DNA of 64,000 bases from Hemerocallis citrina (Eukaryota > Streptophyta > Magnoliopsida > Asparagales > Asphodelaceae): assembly GCA_017893485.1 (NCBI GenBank), contig CM030364.1, positions 46,215,254 through 46,279,253 of the forward strand, read 5' to 3'. Below, in pieces: positions 44,275-56,217 of the stretch. Each line of letters begins with the position of its first letter. Position 1 is the first letter of the stretch. The notes under the pieces are model-generated. The model searched no databases, was not told the DNA's origin, and saw only the letters and a list, made by a program, of their open reading frames with translations. The position numbers and the translations under genes are program-made.

Positions 44275-47200
44275 CTTTTTGTTTTTGCTTTTGTTTTTTT
44301 TATTTTTATAAAAGATGACTACGATCATCGTTTCATTAATGATAATTAACGAAATAAAGTAGAGCTATAATACAACAAAAAAAAGTGGGTCCTAACGAAC
44401 CCTCGCTACTACCTCCGAGATACAGCCTACCAGTCGGAGCAAAATAAGAACGGTACAACATCAGTCCAACAAAATACAAGAACACAAAATACAACGATAG
44501 TATCAAAATAAAAACCTCCTCTATTGTCTGGCAAATCGTGCTCAGTCTTCCCCCACTTGAAGCTCTACTCCTCCTCGCTCATCTTTAACTTCTTCCTTGC
44601 TCCAACGTAACCTGCCCAATCATGTATGAAAAGAAAAATTTTATGCATTGAAGTGGAAAATCTGAAATGAATGTTTCTAAAAGAGTAGTCGTTTTGGTCT
44701 AGCTATAGACTCAACATGGTAGCCGTAACTGAAATGTCCCAGGCCCGTTTGTCCTCTATCCTAATGAGCTTATCCCTCCACAGTCCCCACACATCTGAAG
44801 TAGAGGTGGGACACCGTACACACCCGAAACCTCTCATACTATTTCCCACGTAAGTCTCGCCTTACAACATGTGAAAAATAAGTGTGTGGTATCCTCATCC
44901 GCATCTAAACAACTGTCACATTTAACGTCGATTTGCATATTTCTTTTCCTAAGGTTTACTTTTGTGAGGATTGCGTCGTTATGCACTAACCAATTAAAGA
45001 CCTTAACTTTGAGCGGCGCCTGAGCACCCCAAATTGCATTCTCCTCTTTGCATCTAATCCCCCCATCGATAAGCCATTTATACATTGATGCTACCGAGAA
45101 GGTTTTTGACTCATCAATGTTCCACCATCTTTCGTCGATCTCGTTATTCATTTGACCGCCTTCCGCTTGTACCACCCTGTTCAATTCTTCGAACTGTCTG
45201 ATGCTATCCTGGGTCAATTGATCTTTTACCGTCAGTGTTAATTTTCCCCTTTTCCAAACATCTGCTACTAGGGCGTCGATGTTGATTTTTACCGCCGCGG
45301 CATGCGGAAAAATAGTATTCAGAGCTCTGTTTCCGCACCATTTATCCTTCCAGAATCTCGTACTCTTTCTGTTCCCAATCCTGCACCTTGTATTTGTGTG
45401 AAAAATGTCTCCTTGTTTGGCCACTCCTTTCCACAGAAACGATGCTGTTTCGAACGCGCTGCGTCCTCTGAAGCGATATTTTTTCCTCTTACGAAATAGC
45501 TCAAATGAATAATACCACCATCCTCTTCTACGGTTGTAGATCTTCCACCACCACTTGCTTAGCAAAGCTCGATTCATGTCGTGGAGATTTTGGATTCCCA
45601 GTCCTCCGAACTCTCGTCTCTTACAAACTCTCCCCCACTTTACGAGGTGAAATCCTTTGTTACCTTCCTCGGTACCCTTCCATAAGAATTGTCTTCGCAA
45701 CCTATCTATCTTGTAAATAACCCACTTTGGTAACTCAAATATCGACATCAGATATAAGGGAATTGCATTAAGAACCGAGTTGAGAAGAGTAATCCTTCCT
45801 CCTAATGACAGATATTTTCCTTTCCATCCTTCCAATTTCTTAGCGATCTTCTCGATTAGTGGGATCCAATCCTCTTTTAGCATCGGACCCGGCCTGATTG
45901 GCGTCTCTAGGTATTTAATCAGGTTTTCGGAACTCTCGCATCCTAAGATTGCAGTGATAGTGTTTGTCGGTATAGATAACTGTTCACTAATAGGAATCAC
46001 GCAGCTCTTCCTGAGATTTACTTTCAAACCCGATCATCCTTGGAAGCAAGCCAACGCCACTTTAATTGCTACTACCTCTTCGATTTTTGCACTTCCAAAT
46101 AACAGTGTGTCGTCGGCATACTGGAGTATAGTCATGGGCTGGGCTACTCCTTTGATCTCAATACCCTTGATAACATTGTTGTCCTGTGCTTTCTGAATCA
46201 TTTCAGCCAGCCCATCTGCTATGATGGTGAATAGCAGTGATGACAGCGGATCCCCTTGTCCGAGGCCTCTTTTGCATCGGATTTCCTTGCCTTGCCACCT
46301 GTTCACCTGAATGAACGATTTAGCTCCTTGGACACAAAGCTGAATCCATGATCTCCATTTCGCTCCGAACCCTTTTAGCTTAAGAGCTTCGTCCAGACAA
46401 TCCCAATGTACCGAATCGTAAGCCTTTTCGAAGTCTATCTTGAATAGAAATCCATTTGCCTTTCCTTTGTTGCCTCTGAAGACAATTTCGTGTGCAGCGA
46501 CTATGTTGTCCATAATGTCTCTTCCACGGATGAATCCACATTGCGACAGAGCCACGACGTCTTGTAGACTCGGTGCTAATCTTTGTGCCAGCACTTTCAT
46601 GATTATTTTGAACAAACCATTAAGTAGACTAATAGGTCTGAAATCCTCTGCCATGCAAACATCCCGAATCTTAGGGATCAGTAAGATAAAAGCGTAGTTT
46701 AGCCTGTCCAGTTTTGTGGTTCCCTTGTGCAACTCTTTGAAGATGTTCATTAGATCCTCCTTGATAATCTGCCAGTAGATGTTGTAAAAAAATATAGACA
46801 GTCCGTCCGGTCCCGGTGCCTTGTCTTGTCCCAGCTGTTTTATTGCTTCGTAGACTTCTTCCTCTGTAAAAAAACTTTCGTTTCCTTCACCCCCATCTAT
46901 CTTAGAGGAGCTCCACATCTCTGTCGTAAGGGTACATCTAGCATTGGTTCTTCTCCCAAGCAGCTCGTGATACTTGTGATCTAAGTGCGTTCTGATGAGC
47001 CCTTCGTTCTCTATCCAATTTCCGTCAACCTCTAGTCCCCCTATATGATTTTGTCTTCTTCTTCCGTTTGCCACCTTGTGGAAGAATTTAGTATTGGCAT
47101 CCCCTTCCTTCAGCCACTGAATTCTCGACCGTTGCTTCCAATGCATTTCCTTCATTGCTTGTATGTGTTGTAGCTCTAGTCTCCCATTTCCCAACTCTTC

Positions 47201-48310
47201 TTTTTCTGGTCCCGTTAGATAAATGTCTTCTTGTAATTTTTCCAATTCTTGGTTCATGTTGCCGAGCACTTCCTTCCTAAGGTTGGTGTTACTACATTTT
47301 TGTTTTGACCATCCTTTTAGCTCCCTCCTTAGTCGTCTTGTCTTTTCGACCCAAATTCCAACTGCTGTGGTTTTCTCGATTGTTCGTACCCATGACTCCC
47401 TAATCACCTCTCGTGTTTCATCCATCGCAGTCCAAGACTTCTCAAATCTGAAAGGATAGAATTTGTTCCCGCTCTCTTGCTTGCATTTTATAACTAACGG
47501 TAGGTGATCTGACGTAAACCGAACTGCGGTCATCACTTTAGCCATCGGGAACATATCCTCCCATTCGTTAGACACCAAAACTCTATATAATTTCGCTAAG
47601 GTTGGATCTTGTTGCATATTTGACAAGGTCAATTTCCTATCTGCCATCTCTAGCTCCATTAGTTCCAATTCATCTATCGTACAGTTAAACCTCTCCAGAT
47701 CACAACGACTATGTCTCCTTCCTTTATGTTCATCCTGATATCTCGTGATATTGAAATCTCCACCAACCACCCAAGGCCAATCCCATCTATTTATGATGTT
47801 TATAAGCTCTTTCAAAAACTCTGTGCGCAATCTAGGATCGTTCGGACCGTACACAGTCGTGACAACGTGTTCCCAGTCATCTCTTCTCCTCCTAATTCTA
47901 ATTGAGACCAAGAAGATTCCAATGAACTCATCTAAAATCTCAAACACTCTGTTGTCTGCTCCGAGAGCTATTCCTTCCGAGTAGCCCACTGCCGACTTAA
48001 ATCTCCAATCAGTTGGCCGCCCATCTAAGACAAGAGAAATCCAATGTGGAGTGGTTCTCAATTCTAGTTTCATGCAACCCACATACGGAATGTCGAATTT
48101 TATTAATAGTAGTTGAAATATATTTTTTTTTGGTTATTTTGCCTCATCCCCCTAACGTTTCAAAAGATGTACACCATTAAAAAACGATTCTAATCACCTA
48201 CACTCCCCCTCAACCGCCCCTCTGACGACCCTAAGTCATAGTCACCCCAGATTACCCTCTAATTATCGCTACATTATGTAGCTGTTCTACCCTGTCGCTA
48301 CATCTTTTAT
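44275..48310 (-). mobile_element. L1-type LINE with 14-bp target duplication
   Basis: CGCTCCATAGTGTT occurs at 44261-44274 and at 48311-48324. On the plus strand the left end is a T-rich tract (44275-44312), the complement of an A-rich 3' tail, as expected for a minus-strand LINE. ORF2 fills 44834-48082. About 230 bp upstream of it is unassigned. ORF1 is absent, so the copy is 5' truncated. Confidence 0.92.
44834..48082 (-). pseudogene. LINE ORF2: endonuclease, reverse transcriptase, zf-RVT
   Basis: The endonuclease part includes VVGGDFNITRYQDEH and FTSDHLPLVIKC. Reverse transcriptase includes KAPGPDGLSIFFYNIYW, FRPISLLNGLFKIIMKVLAQ, FKIDFEKAYDSVHW, RGLGQGDPLSSLLFTI and the catalytic QYADDTLLFG. 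The C-terminal zf-RVT region includes IWGAQAPLKVKVFNWLVHND and CDSCLDADEDTTHLFFTC. A single TGA at 46034-46036, where LINEs usually have Trp, splits an otherwise continuous frame of more than 1000 codons. The first endonuclease motif is missing at the N-terminus. Without the stop it would resemble a recently active element. Confidence 0.93.
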
Positions 48311-48324
48311 CGCTCCATAGTGTT

Positions 48325-48809
48325 AAATATGTATGATCTCCGCAGTCAAATAATGAGTAAGCTCCAAACTTACTCCATATTGAAAATGTCTATAAAAAAA
48401 AATTTGATCTATTTACATCTTTTATGTATTCTCTTCACACCTATCATTTTTAATGTCACATTATCTCATTTATTCAACTACATTAAACCAAATAATAAAA
48501 TATATTTTAATGTTGCAACCAAACAACTTGAGCCCACACGCATGCATCCACTATAATTACGACTATATGTATGAAGTTAAACTACATTATAATTCCACTT
48601 CATCAAACCGAAAAATCCACAAATGCAATACATGTAGAATGTTTGCATATTATCATGTCTAAGAGAAGAAAGAAGTTAAGACTTTCAAGTTACAATAAGC
48701 ACTTTCCCTAATAACATAAAGTAATTCTAATTCGGTAATTCCCTCCAATTTAAACACATCTTATATATGTGATAGCCAGCCTATAATGACCACCCAAATT
48801 ATAAAATTA
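48325..48809. other. Short intergenic region
   Basis: AT-rich sequence between the LINE and a Helitron. Nothing recognised. Confidence 0.4.
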
Positions 48810-49363
48810 CTAGATTTGCCAGTGGGCACGTGCCTACGGCACGTTTTTGGAACGATACAGCATATGAAAGTCTTGTAAACAGTTAAACAACAATTATGTA
48901 GCGCAAATTTGAATAGTAAAACAATAATTAGTTGTAAATAAAAGTCCATGTTTCCATTAGTATATGTTGAAAAATAATTATAAATGGGGGTGTAAAATCC
49001 AATTTCTTATAACTTTGAGTGTGGAAAATGATAAAATTTGACTGTTGATGAGATATTTGCTATTTTCAATGTAACATGAGCAAAAAAAAATGCATAAAAA
49101 ATCTGAAAATTTACAAACCTGAAATCAGAAAATATAAATTTCTGAGTAAATAGAGAGAGATTGAGAGAGAGAGAGAATGAGAGAGAAAGAGAGAAATAAA
49201 TAAATAAATAAATAAAGAAGTTGTTTTGAGAATTTGAATTTCAATTTTGGGAGGAAACTTTTGGGCGGGAAAATATGTTTTGTGAGGTTAGATCGGAACC
49301 ATTGATTTCAAGCCTATTGAATGAGAGCCACTTGATAACTTTCTTTGTGTTTTATTATATAGA
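48810..49363 (-). mobile_element. Non-autonomous Helitron, family A copy 3
   Basis: Minus-strand start TCTATATAATAAAACACAAA and 3' end GCACGTGCCCACTGGCAAAT then CTAG, between A and T. A GA-rich segment (49149-49196) occupies the place of the CT tract in copy 1. It is closely similar to copy 6 at 59250-59792. Confidence 0.88.
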
Positions 49364-49401
49364 TAAACCAAAAATTCCATATTCCATCACAAAATCACGC
49401 T

Positions 49402-49517
49402 TTAAACCCCATTCATCATAAACTCCTCCCACTTGCTCTTCATCCTCTCATCCATCTCCCCAGAGTTCTCCACCACAGACTCCACCCGAACCCTTGTCGT
49501 TCTCCAGCTCAACCCCT
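49402..49517 (-). pseudogene. Four-helix plant membrane protein, 3' fragment beyond the copia insertion
   Basis: This is the C-terminal part of the gene at 56887-57385, cut off by the copia element. It reads KGLSWRTTRVRVES, VVENSGEMDERMKSKWEEFM and MNGV, then TAA at 49402-49404. Removing the element and one 5-bp duplication joins the two parts in frame. Confidence 0.75.
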
Positions 49518-49522
49518 TTCCC

Positions 49523-50185
49523 TGTTGGGTTTATATCTTGCATACTATGTTGGATATGAAGATGATAAGACGATAGAATAATTGAGATGGTTGAAGACAG
49601 AGAGAAACAATCAGCAGCAGCAGTAATAGCAGGTTGCGGTTGACCGACCTTGGGGTGTGGTCGACAGTCCCTTGTACAGTGTTTTCCCGATAGGAGGAAG
49701 GTCGACCGGTCTTGTTGGACGGTTGACCATTTGCGATGCTGATAATTTTTTGGGCTCGGGTCTAGCTGATTCGTGAGAAGCCCAACTTCATCTTTAAGTC
49801 ATATCGTGTGTTTCCTATCATAGGGTTATCTATTCAGTAACATCTAATGGCTATTGTATCAAGATATCAAACTAGGATTTCTCTAGATCTCTATATATTG
49901 TTGTTATTGGCCTCCATTGAGATCCAAGAGAGGAAGTACTTCATTGAAAGAGAGATTGAGTGATTCTCTAATTTTAAACAACTAGTTTTTGCTGGTAAGA
50001 ATTGTAATATTCTTGTATCTTCTCTAGTTGAATAACATCTTGGGTTTCTTCTCCCTCGGATTAAGGCGGAAGCCCCAACGGGGACAAATTTGTGTGTTTT
50101 TGTGTGTTTGGTGTGATCTCCTATGTGCTTGGTGGTTTGTATTGATTGCATCACATAACTCAACAATATCCTCAATTTCCTAACA
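49523..50185 (+). repeat. 5' LTR of the copia element
   Basis: Begins TGTTGGGTTTATATC and ends TTCCTAACA. It contains a candidate TATA box (CTCTATATATTG near 49890). Paired with 56218-56886. Confidence 0.93.
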
Positions 50186-50237
50186 ATTGGTATCAGAGCT
50201 ATCAAGTCCGTGGGTTTGTTTGAGTTCATTGGAGAAG

Positions 50238-50592
50238 ATGGCAAATCAGATCACAAAGATCAAGCGGTTCGAAGGTAAGATCAACTTTAATCTCTTGAAG
50301 GAGGACATGCATGAAGCATCAGTTCAACAGGACTTTGATCTAGTCCTAGAAGGAGATAAAGGGAGACCAATCGGCAGAAAACAGGAGAATCCAGAGGAGG
50401 TTTATTCAGAAGTATTAGGTTTAATCTGCATGTCTTCGACGAGCGATGTCAGGTGTAGGAGAAGTACGGCGAGTCTTTGGGCAAGATTCAAAACTAACTA
50501 CTCGAGATCGTCATTACAGGGTCAGATGCACCAGAAAGGAAAGTTGTGGGATTTCTCAATGAAGAAAAGCACCGCTCTTCTAGATCATATAG
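50238..50592 (+). pseudogene. gag: copia gag, N-terminal part
   Basis: Starts MANQITKIKRFEGKINFNLL and continues LWARFKTNYSRSSLQGQMHQ to LLDHI at 50592, where the solo LTR enters. Copia Gag forms the particle. Skipping the insert and one TATAG copy, the frame continues as VEFNMKSSELRAFNADD at 55097. Confidence 0.85.
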
Positions 50593-52314
50593 TGTAAAGC
50601 CCCAATTTTCACACACAGGAAAATCGTAGCACACCCAGAAATCTTTTCCTTCAATTGAGTACATAAACATAATATAATATAGAAAAATGCGAAAAATCTT
50701 AATATAAATCCAAACATTTTTGATTGATAAGATGACGGGCACAGGATGTCACAACTCTATGCTTAACTCCAGGTACTCTTACCTGCACAACACAATCTGT
50801 GGGTTCGTCAGCGAGTGAGGCTGACGGTAAGAATCATAACAGGTTTAACTAACTCCAAAAATAACATAACAACATGCAGGACATAATAGAAATAAAACCG
50901 GAATCAATAAATGTAAACATAAAATAGTCAAATATACGATGTCATATGAGTGTGTGTATAAGCAATTTAGTAAAACGTTCAACACATATTTATCATGAAA
51001 ACATGCACAATTCAAAATGCTCTTTTTAATGCACGCTTGTTTGGAATGATATGCCACCCATACAACATATTTTCCGAATACAAGCTACTAGCATTCATTA
51101 CAGGGTTCAATCCCTTGTTATGTAAAACATGCTCATGTATTCCACACTGTTTTTGACATTTATCTAGTGACTAGTAAGGTTGTAGTTGTTCAGTCAAATT
51201 CGTTACTGCAGTCGGTAGTGGTCATGCCTGAAACCCTGCGATCTTTCTCCACTCCTAAACATCTATAATGATGCCCAGTCCTGTGGTCTCTCTCCGCTTC
51301 CCGGCCTTACATATTCCACCCCGCCCGAACCCTAGTGGTCTTTCTCCACTCCTGAGCATCCATAATGGTGCCCAGCCCTGTGGTCTTTCTCCGCTTCCAG
51401 ACCTCTAACACTAGATCCCAGAAATTAACAGTCGAGACAACGCTGCACGTGTCCCCTTGACAAGTGAATACAACTTCCAATAATTATATAAATTCCAATA
51501 CTTGTGAAAAATTGATTTCTTAGTTACATATGAAACCTCAATGAGTCTACTACAACATTGTAGTTAAGAACCTCTAGTTTCAACCCAATTAAATTTGTCC
51601 AAAATAATTTATAAGACAGTAGTTTAAAAATCCAGAAATTGCAGCTTTTGCTACCTCTAAAAATCACTGGAAATCCCATACTTCTTGGAAATTGAATTTC
51701 TTTGAAAATAAGTATGATATTCAGCCAGAATTTATGAAATAAATTCTATTTCATTTCTAAACCCGTAATGTATTCCGATTTTATTAAAATACCAAACGAC
51801 ATCCAAAAATTGTGAAATTTTGAGGAGATATTATACACACATACATGATACGCATACAAAAGTTTCACTCTCATAATCCATGTAAAGAAACAATTTTCTG
51901 AAGTGAGATCAAATTCCGGACAGAATTATAATAACGTTTCTTAGATAATTATATCATAATCTCAACAATTAATTAACAGCAATCTACACTCATAATCAAA
52001 CAGCATTCATACGCAATCTAAGCACGATTACTCAATTTATTATCTAGCATGCATATACCTTATAATAAAAATAAAGTCGGTTAAAGTTGTTACTCACTTT
52101 TTATTGTTTCTGGATTTGATCGATTCTACGATCAATTTGAAGACGACAGCAACACGAACAACGACAATGGCTGTACGGATAGCAACCACGTCGATAATGA
52201 CGGTATCACGAACTGCAATTGTTCGTCGAGTTCGAAAAGCGAACGAATTAAAAATTGTATTAATACATATATAGAGATATATATTCATATATATAAAACA
52301 ATATAATATACATA

Positions 52315-52515
52315 TCTGTATAATAAAACACAAAGAAATCTATCAAATGGCTCTCCTTCAATCCCCCCAATTCAAAGGCCCAGATCTAACCTCACAAAAC
52401 ACATTTTTTCTCCCAAAAGTTTCTCCCCAAAATTCAAATTCAAATCCCCCTCAAAACAGTTCCTTTATTTATTTAATTCTCTATCTCTCTCTCACTCTCT
52501 CACTCTCTCTCTCTC

Positions 52516-52612
<97 letters not shown>

Positions 52613-52815
52613 ATGGAAATATGAACTTTTATACCCCAATTTATAATTATTTTTCAACATATACTAATGAAAACATGGACTTTTATTTACAACTAATTAT
52701 TGTCATACTATTCAAACTTGAGCTATATAATTGTTGATTTATTGTTTACAAGGCTTTTCATATGTTGTATCGTTTTGAAGACGTGCCGCAGGCATGTGTC
52801 CACAGGCAAATATAG
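52315..52815 (+). mobile_element. Non-autonomous Helitron, family A copy 4
   Basis: Starts TCTGTATAATAAAACACAAA. The 3' end carries the family hairpin region and then ATAG in place of CTAG, a one-base change that would impair the terminus. It contains (TA)n then (CA)n microsatellites at 52520-52611. Confidence 0.82.
52520..52611. repeat. Compound (TA)n-(CA)n microsatellite
   Basis: About 20 TA units followed by about 25 AC units inside a Helitron, at the place where sister copies hold CT/GA-rich sequence. Confidence 0.95.
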
Positions 52816-53039
52816 TATATATATAAAGAGAGAGACAGAGAAGGAGAGAGACAGACATAAAGAGAGAGAGAGAGCTAGAGAGAGAAAGAGATTGACGGAG
52901 AGAGAGACAGAGAGCTAGAGAGAGGAGAGAAAGATTGAGTTAGAGATAGAGAAACTGAGTTAGAGAGAGACAGAGAAAGAGAATGAGAGAGACCGACGGG
53001 GAGAGAGAGAGAAATAGAGCCAGAGAGAGGGGGACTTAC

Positions 53040-53815
53040 TGTGAGACTCGGGGGTTGACGACGGCGATGGAGGGGAGCTCGGGGGTCGAGTGCAGTGGCA
53101 AAGGAGTGGCTAACAATTAGAGAGGGAGGAGCTCAGAGGTGGAGGAGGCAGGCAATGGTAATGGTGATGAACTTCGGAGGAGTGGCGACAGTGAGGTGCT
53201 TCGGCGGAGCTTCAAGGTGAAGGCAGTTGCAGTAACGAGGCGGAGGTGTGGTGGTAGCGATGGTGGAACGACGGTGATGGCGAGGACGAAGTCCAGTGGA
53301 GCTTCGAGGTGATGGTCGACTGTGATGGAGCTTCGAGGGTGGCAGAGATGGTGCTGCAAGGTGCTTCGGTGGTGGTGGAAATGAGCACGGCAGTGAGCCG
53401 TGAAGGGTGAGGCTGGAGCTAGGTGGTTGAGCGCGGTGAGCGGGAGGTTGGGAGCAGTGGGGAGCTTCAGTGGAGTTGGAGAGCTACAGTGGCGATCGAG
53501 AGCTTCGGTGATGGCGAGGGTGGCTGGCGACAGCAAGAGGAGAGGGTGGAGGTTTGTGGCGGTGAGATGAGGTGGTGTTGGCACTCGGCGATGGTGATGG
53601 CGAGAATGGAAGCTCGGCGATGTGGAGAGGGTGGTGGTTTTGGAGTGGTGGTGTTGGCCGGCGACGTGGAGAGGAGGGGACGACGATTGACAGCGAGGAG
53701 GTGGAGGTGTTCGGAGGTGGTGGAGGTGGTCGTCGAGGCATCAAGGTGTTAGGTTTTTGGGTTTCAGAAGAGGAAACGAAGAAGAAAGAAGAAGGAAAGT
53801 GGGGGAGGGGGTGGA
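53040..53815. repeat. GC-rich GGTGATGGCGA / GAGCTTCG repeat region
   Basis: Degenerate units with GGAGCTTCGAGGTGATGG recur throughout on the plus strand, giving overlapping long frames on both strands with low-complexity Pro/Ser/His or Gly/Arg/Val composition. I read this as an internal LTR repeat, not as a gene. Confidence 0.6.
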
Positions 53816-53836
53816 GTTGCTGTGTATATATATATA

Positions 53837-54283
53837 TCTATATAATAAAACACAAAGAAAGCTATCAAGTGACACTCCTTCAGCCCTCCCAAAAAATCAA
53901 ATGCCCAGATCTAACCTCACAAAACATATTCCCCCCCTCAAAAGTTTTCCCCTAAAATTCAAATTCAAATCCCCCACCCAAAACAACTCCTATATTTATT
54001 TAATTTTTTTTTTCTCTCTCTCCCTCCCTCTTCTATTCAAAAAATTAAGAAAATAAAAATTTAAAAAATTTAAAAAAAACAAAAATTAAAAAACTAAAAA
54101 AATTAAAATTTTAAAAACTTTAAAAATAATTCAAAAAGAAATTAAAAAAATCATATAATATGTTTTTGCTCTATGTTTGCTACTTCAATTAATTTGCTGG
54201 ACCTCCAAAACTATTTTATATGATCAAACAAGGTGCACCGTTCTGAAGACGTGACGTAGGCACGTGTCAACATGCAAACCTAG
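53837..54283 (+). mobile_element. Non-autonomous Helitron, family A copy 5
   Basis: Starts TCTATATAATAAAACACAAA after an A. Ends with GACGTAGGCACGTGTCAACATG and CTAG before T. The hairpin stem is weakened compared with copy 1. Confidence 0.85.
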
Positions 54284-55091
54284 TATATATATATATTATA
54301 TAAATATCTATATAAGAGAAAGATAGAATGTGTGAGTTTGTGACTGAGTGAGAGGGTGATTGGGAAAGAGAGATAGGTAGTGAAATGAGTGAGAGTAAGA
54401 ATGTATTTATAGGATGATGATTGAGTGCTGTATGGGATGCATGTGGAGCATTGAGATAAGTCATATATAGGGGGGGGGGGGGGGGAAGAAAGTCATATGG
54501 GGAGGGAGATAATAGAAGAAAGACGACAATTAAAATTTTGTAGGAGGAGGTGGAGGTAGTAAGGTAGGGAGGTGGGCATTTAATACCGTAAAATGGGATT
54601 GAGGTTACGGAGAGAATTAGGATTAAGGGACAACTTAGTTTTAAAATAACTTACAACCTATAGATCGGAATTAGAAACCGCAAGATGTTCTGGTATCTAG
54701 ACCCGATGGGCTACGTTTTTCATGTATAAAATTTCTCAATTTCAATAAAGAGAACGGGGTCAAATTCTCAATGCAAGATCAAAAAATTTAGAGATAGCAA
54801 AATTGAATATTCGATAATACGATAAATCAACAGTCTTATAATGAATCAAAAACACGGTATGATAAGGAGACTGAATTAAACGGAAAATTTTGAATGGATC
54901 AGAAAATATTTGGATTGGATTCAAATGAGAGATCAAAAATGAATTTGAAAGATTGGAAAGATATTTATAAAATATAAATACAAAATACGAAAAATATAAT
55001 ATTACGAGTATTATCCATAACGGTACAAAATACTTGTGTACAACCCGTGTTGGGGCAAAATTGTCATAGTTCAATTTTGCGGGGTGTTACA

Positions 55092-56100
55092 TATAGTGGA
55101 GTTCAATATGAAGTCATCTGAGCTGAGGGCGTTCAACGCAGATGATCCAAAAGTTTCCAACTCAATTTATTCTCCACCAAATCTATCCAACATGATAACC
55201 GTGTTGGACGATAAATCTATCAAGGAGAAGTTTTCTTCAGCAAGTATGATCGAGAGGTTGGAGGATGATACACTTAGGAAGGAAAGTCAGAAATCGGCAT
55301 CGACTTCTGTGAGTCACTTAGAGGTGGATTGTACTTCGAATGGAAGAAAAACTGTATGCAGGGGTAAGGTCTGTGGCCACCAGTGCAAATGAATTGTGCA
55401 TTACATGAGAGACTGTTGCAAGCGATTGAGTCAGTGGGGCACCAAATCCAGTGCCACTGAATTAGGTGATGGTTTAAACAGTGTTTTTGCTTTAAGTTCT
55501 TTAGATGTGGATTCCGGTTGTTCTTTTGATTCAGTTAGTTCTTCTCAAGTTTGTTCCAAGAGGGAGATTGTTTCTACTTACAAGTTTGCATCATGTCGTT
55601 GTGTGAGAACGAAGGTTGATGTGATTTGTGAAGTAATGGTTCCTACTTGCAAGTTTGCATTATGTCGTTGTGTGAGAACGAAGGTTGATAAGATTTGTAA
55701 AGTAAGGGGTGAAAAAACTGATGAGTCGAAGAAAATAAACGGAAGGGGGCACACACTAGAAGAGGGCATGTATATTTCTTTGTTGAAGCGGAGCCTTATA
55801 TCCATGAGAACTCTAGAAGCAATAGACTGCAGGTGCAGAGATCCAGGTGAAGTTCGATCAGTTTGAGAAAGTTATCGTAAGGTGATGAAGGGTAAGAGGG
55901 AGATTGAGCAGAGTCAGCACAACCTCTACCAGCTTTGGAGAAACAAGAAAACTCGAATATCGTCGGAAGGTGGAGAGAGCCTTGATGTAGGTGGAGTTCG
56001 TGTGGAGGGTGGCACTTCCATGATACCATCTACTGGGTGTGTGCCCTTGAGGGGGGAGGCATACAATTGGAGAAAAACTGGTGGAGATAGATTCAACTAG
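55092..56100 (+). pseudogene. copia gag C-terminus and partial protease
   Basis: One frame runs through with two stop codons (TGA at 55390-55392 and 55864-55866). A degenerate zinc-knuckle region reads VCGHQCK then IVHYMRDC. The protease active site reads DVDSGCSF, followed by KREIVSTYKF and a block resembling the usual LKRSLISMRTLEAIDCR and VMKGKRE. A 69-bp tandem duplication (at 55578 and 55647) repeats CRCVRTKVD. The sequence then passes directly to the polypurine tract, so integrase, reverse transcriptase and RNase H are deleted. Confidence 0.75.
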
Positions 56101-56217
56101 CAGATAAAGCCATTGAAACGAGTTGTTTGTAAGAAGAGAAGAAAAAGAGTCTATAAGGTTTTAAATCACACATTGGGGATTCATAGCATGTAATCCAATG
56201 TGGAGATTGTTGGGCTT

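Larger units (their letters stand above)
50593..55091. mobile_element. Long solo LTR, probably gypsy, nested in copia
   Basis: It starts TGTAAAGCCCCAATTTT and ends CGGGGTGTTACA, so the ends are short inverted TG/CA repeats. TATAG occurs at 50588-50592 and 55092-55096 as a 5-bp target duplication. No second LTR copy or coding region is seen inside, so it reads as a solo LTR of about 3.5 kb plus two Helitrons (52315-52815, 53837-54283). An internal ~100-bp direct repeat with CTGTGGTCTCTCTCCGCTTC at 51230-51410 fits long Tekay/Del-type LTRs. The lineage is inferred only. Confidence 0.75.

Noticed and set aside
53117..53752. Open frames of 86-155 codons on both strands
   Set aside because: Low-complexity Pro/Ser/His or Gly/Arg/Val composition mirrors the GGTGATGG repeat. 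No domain and no preferred strand.
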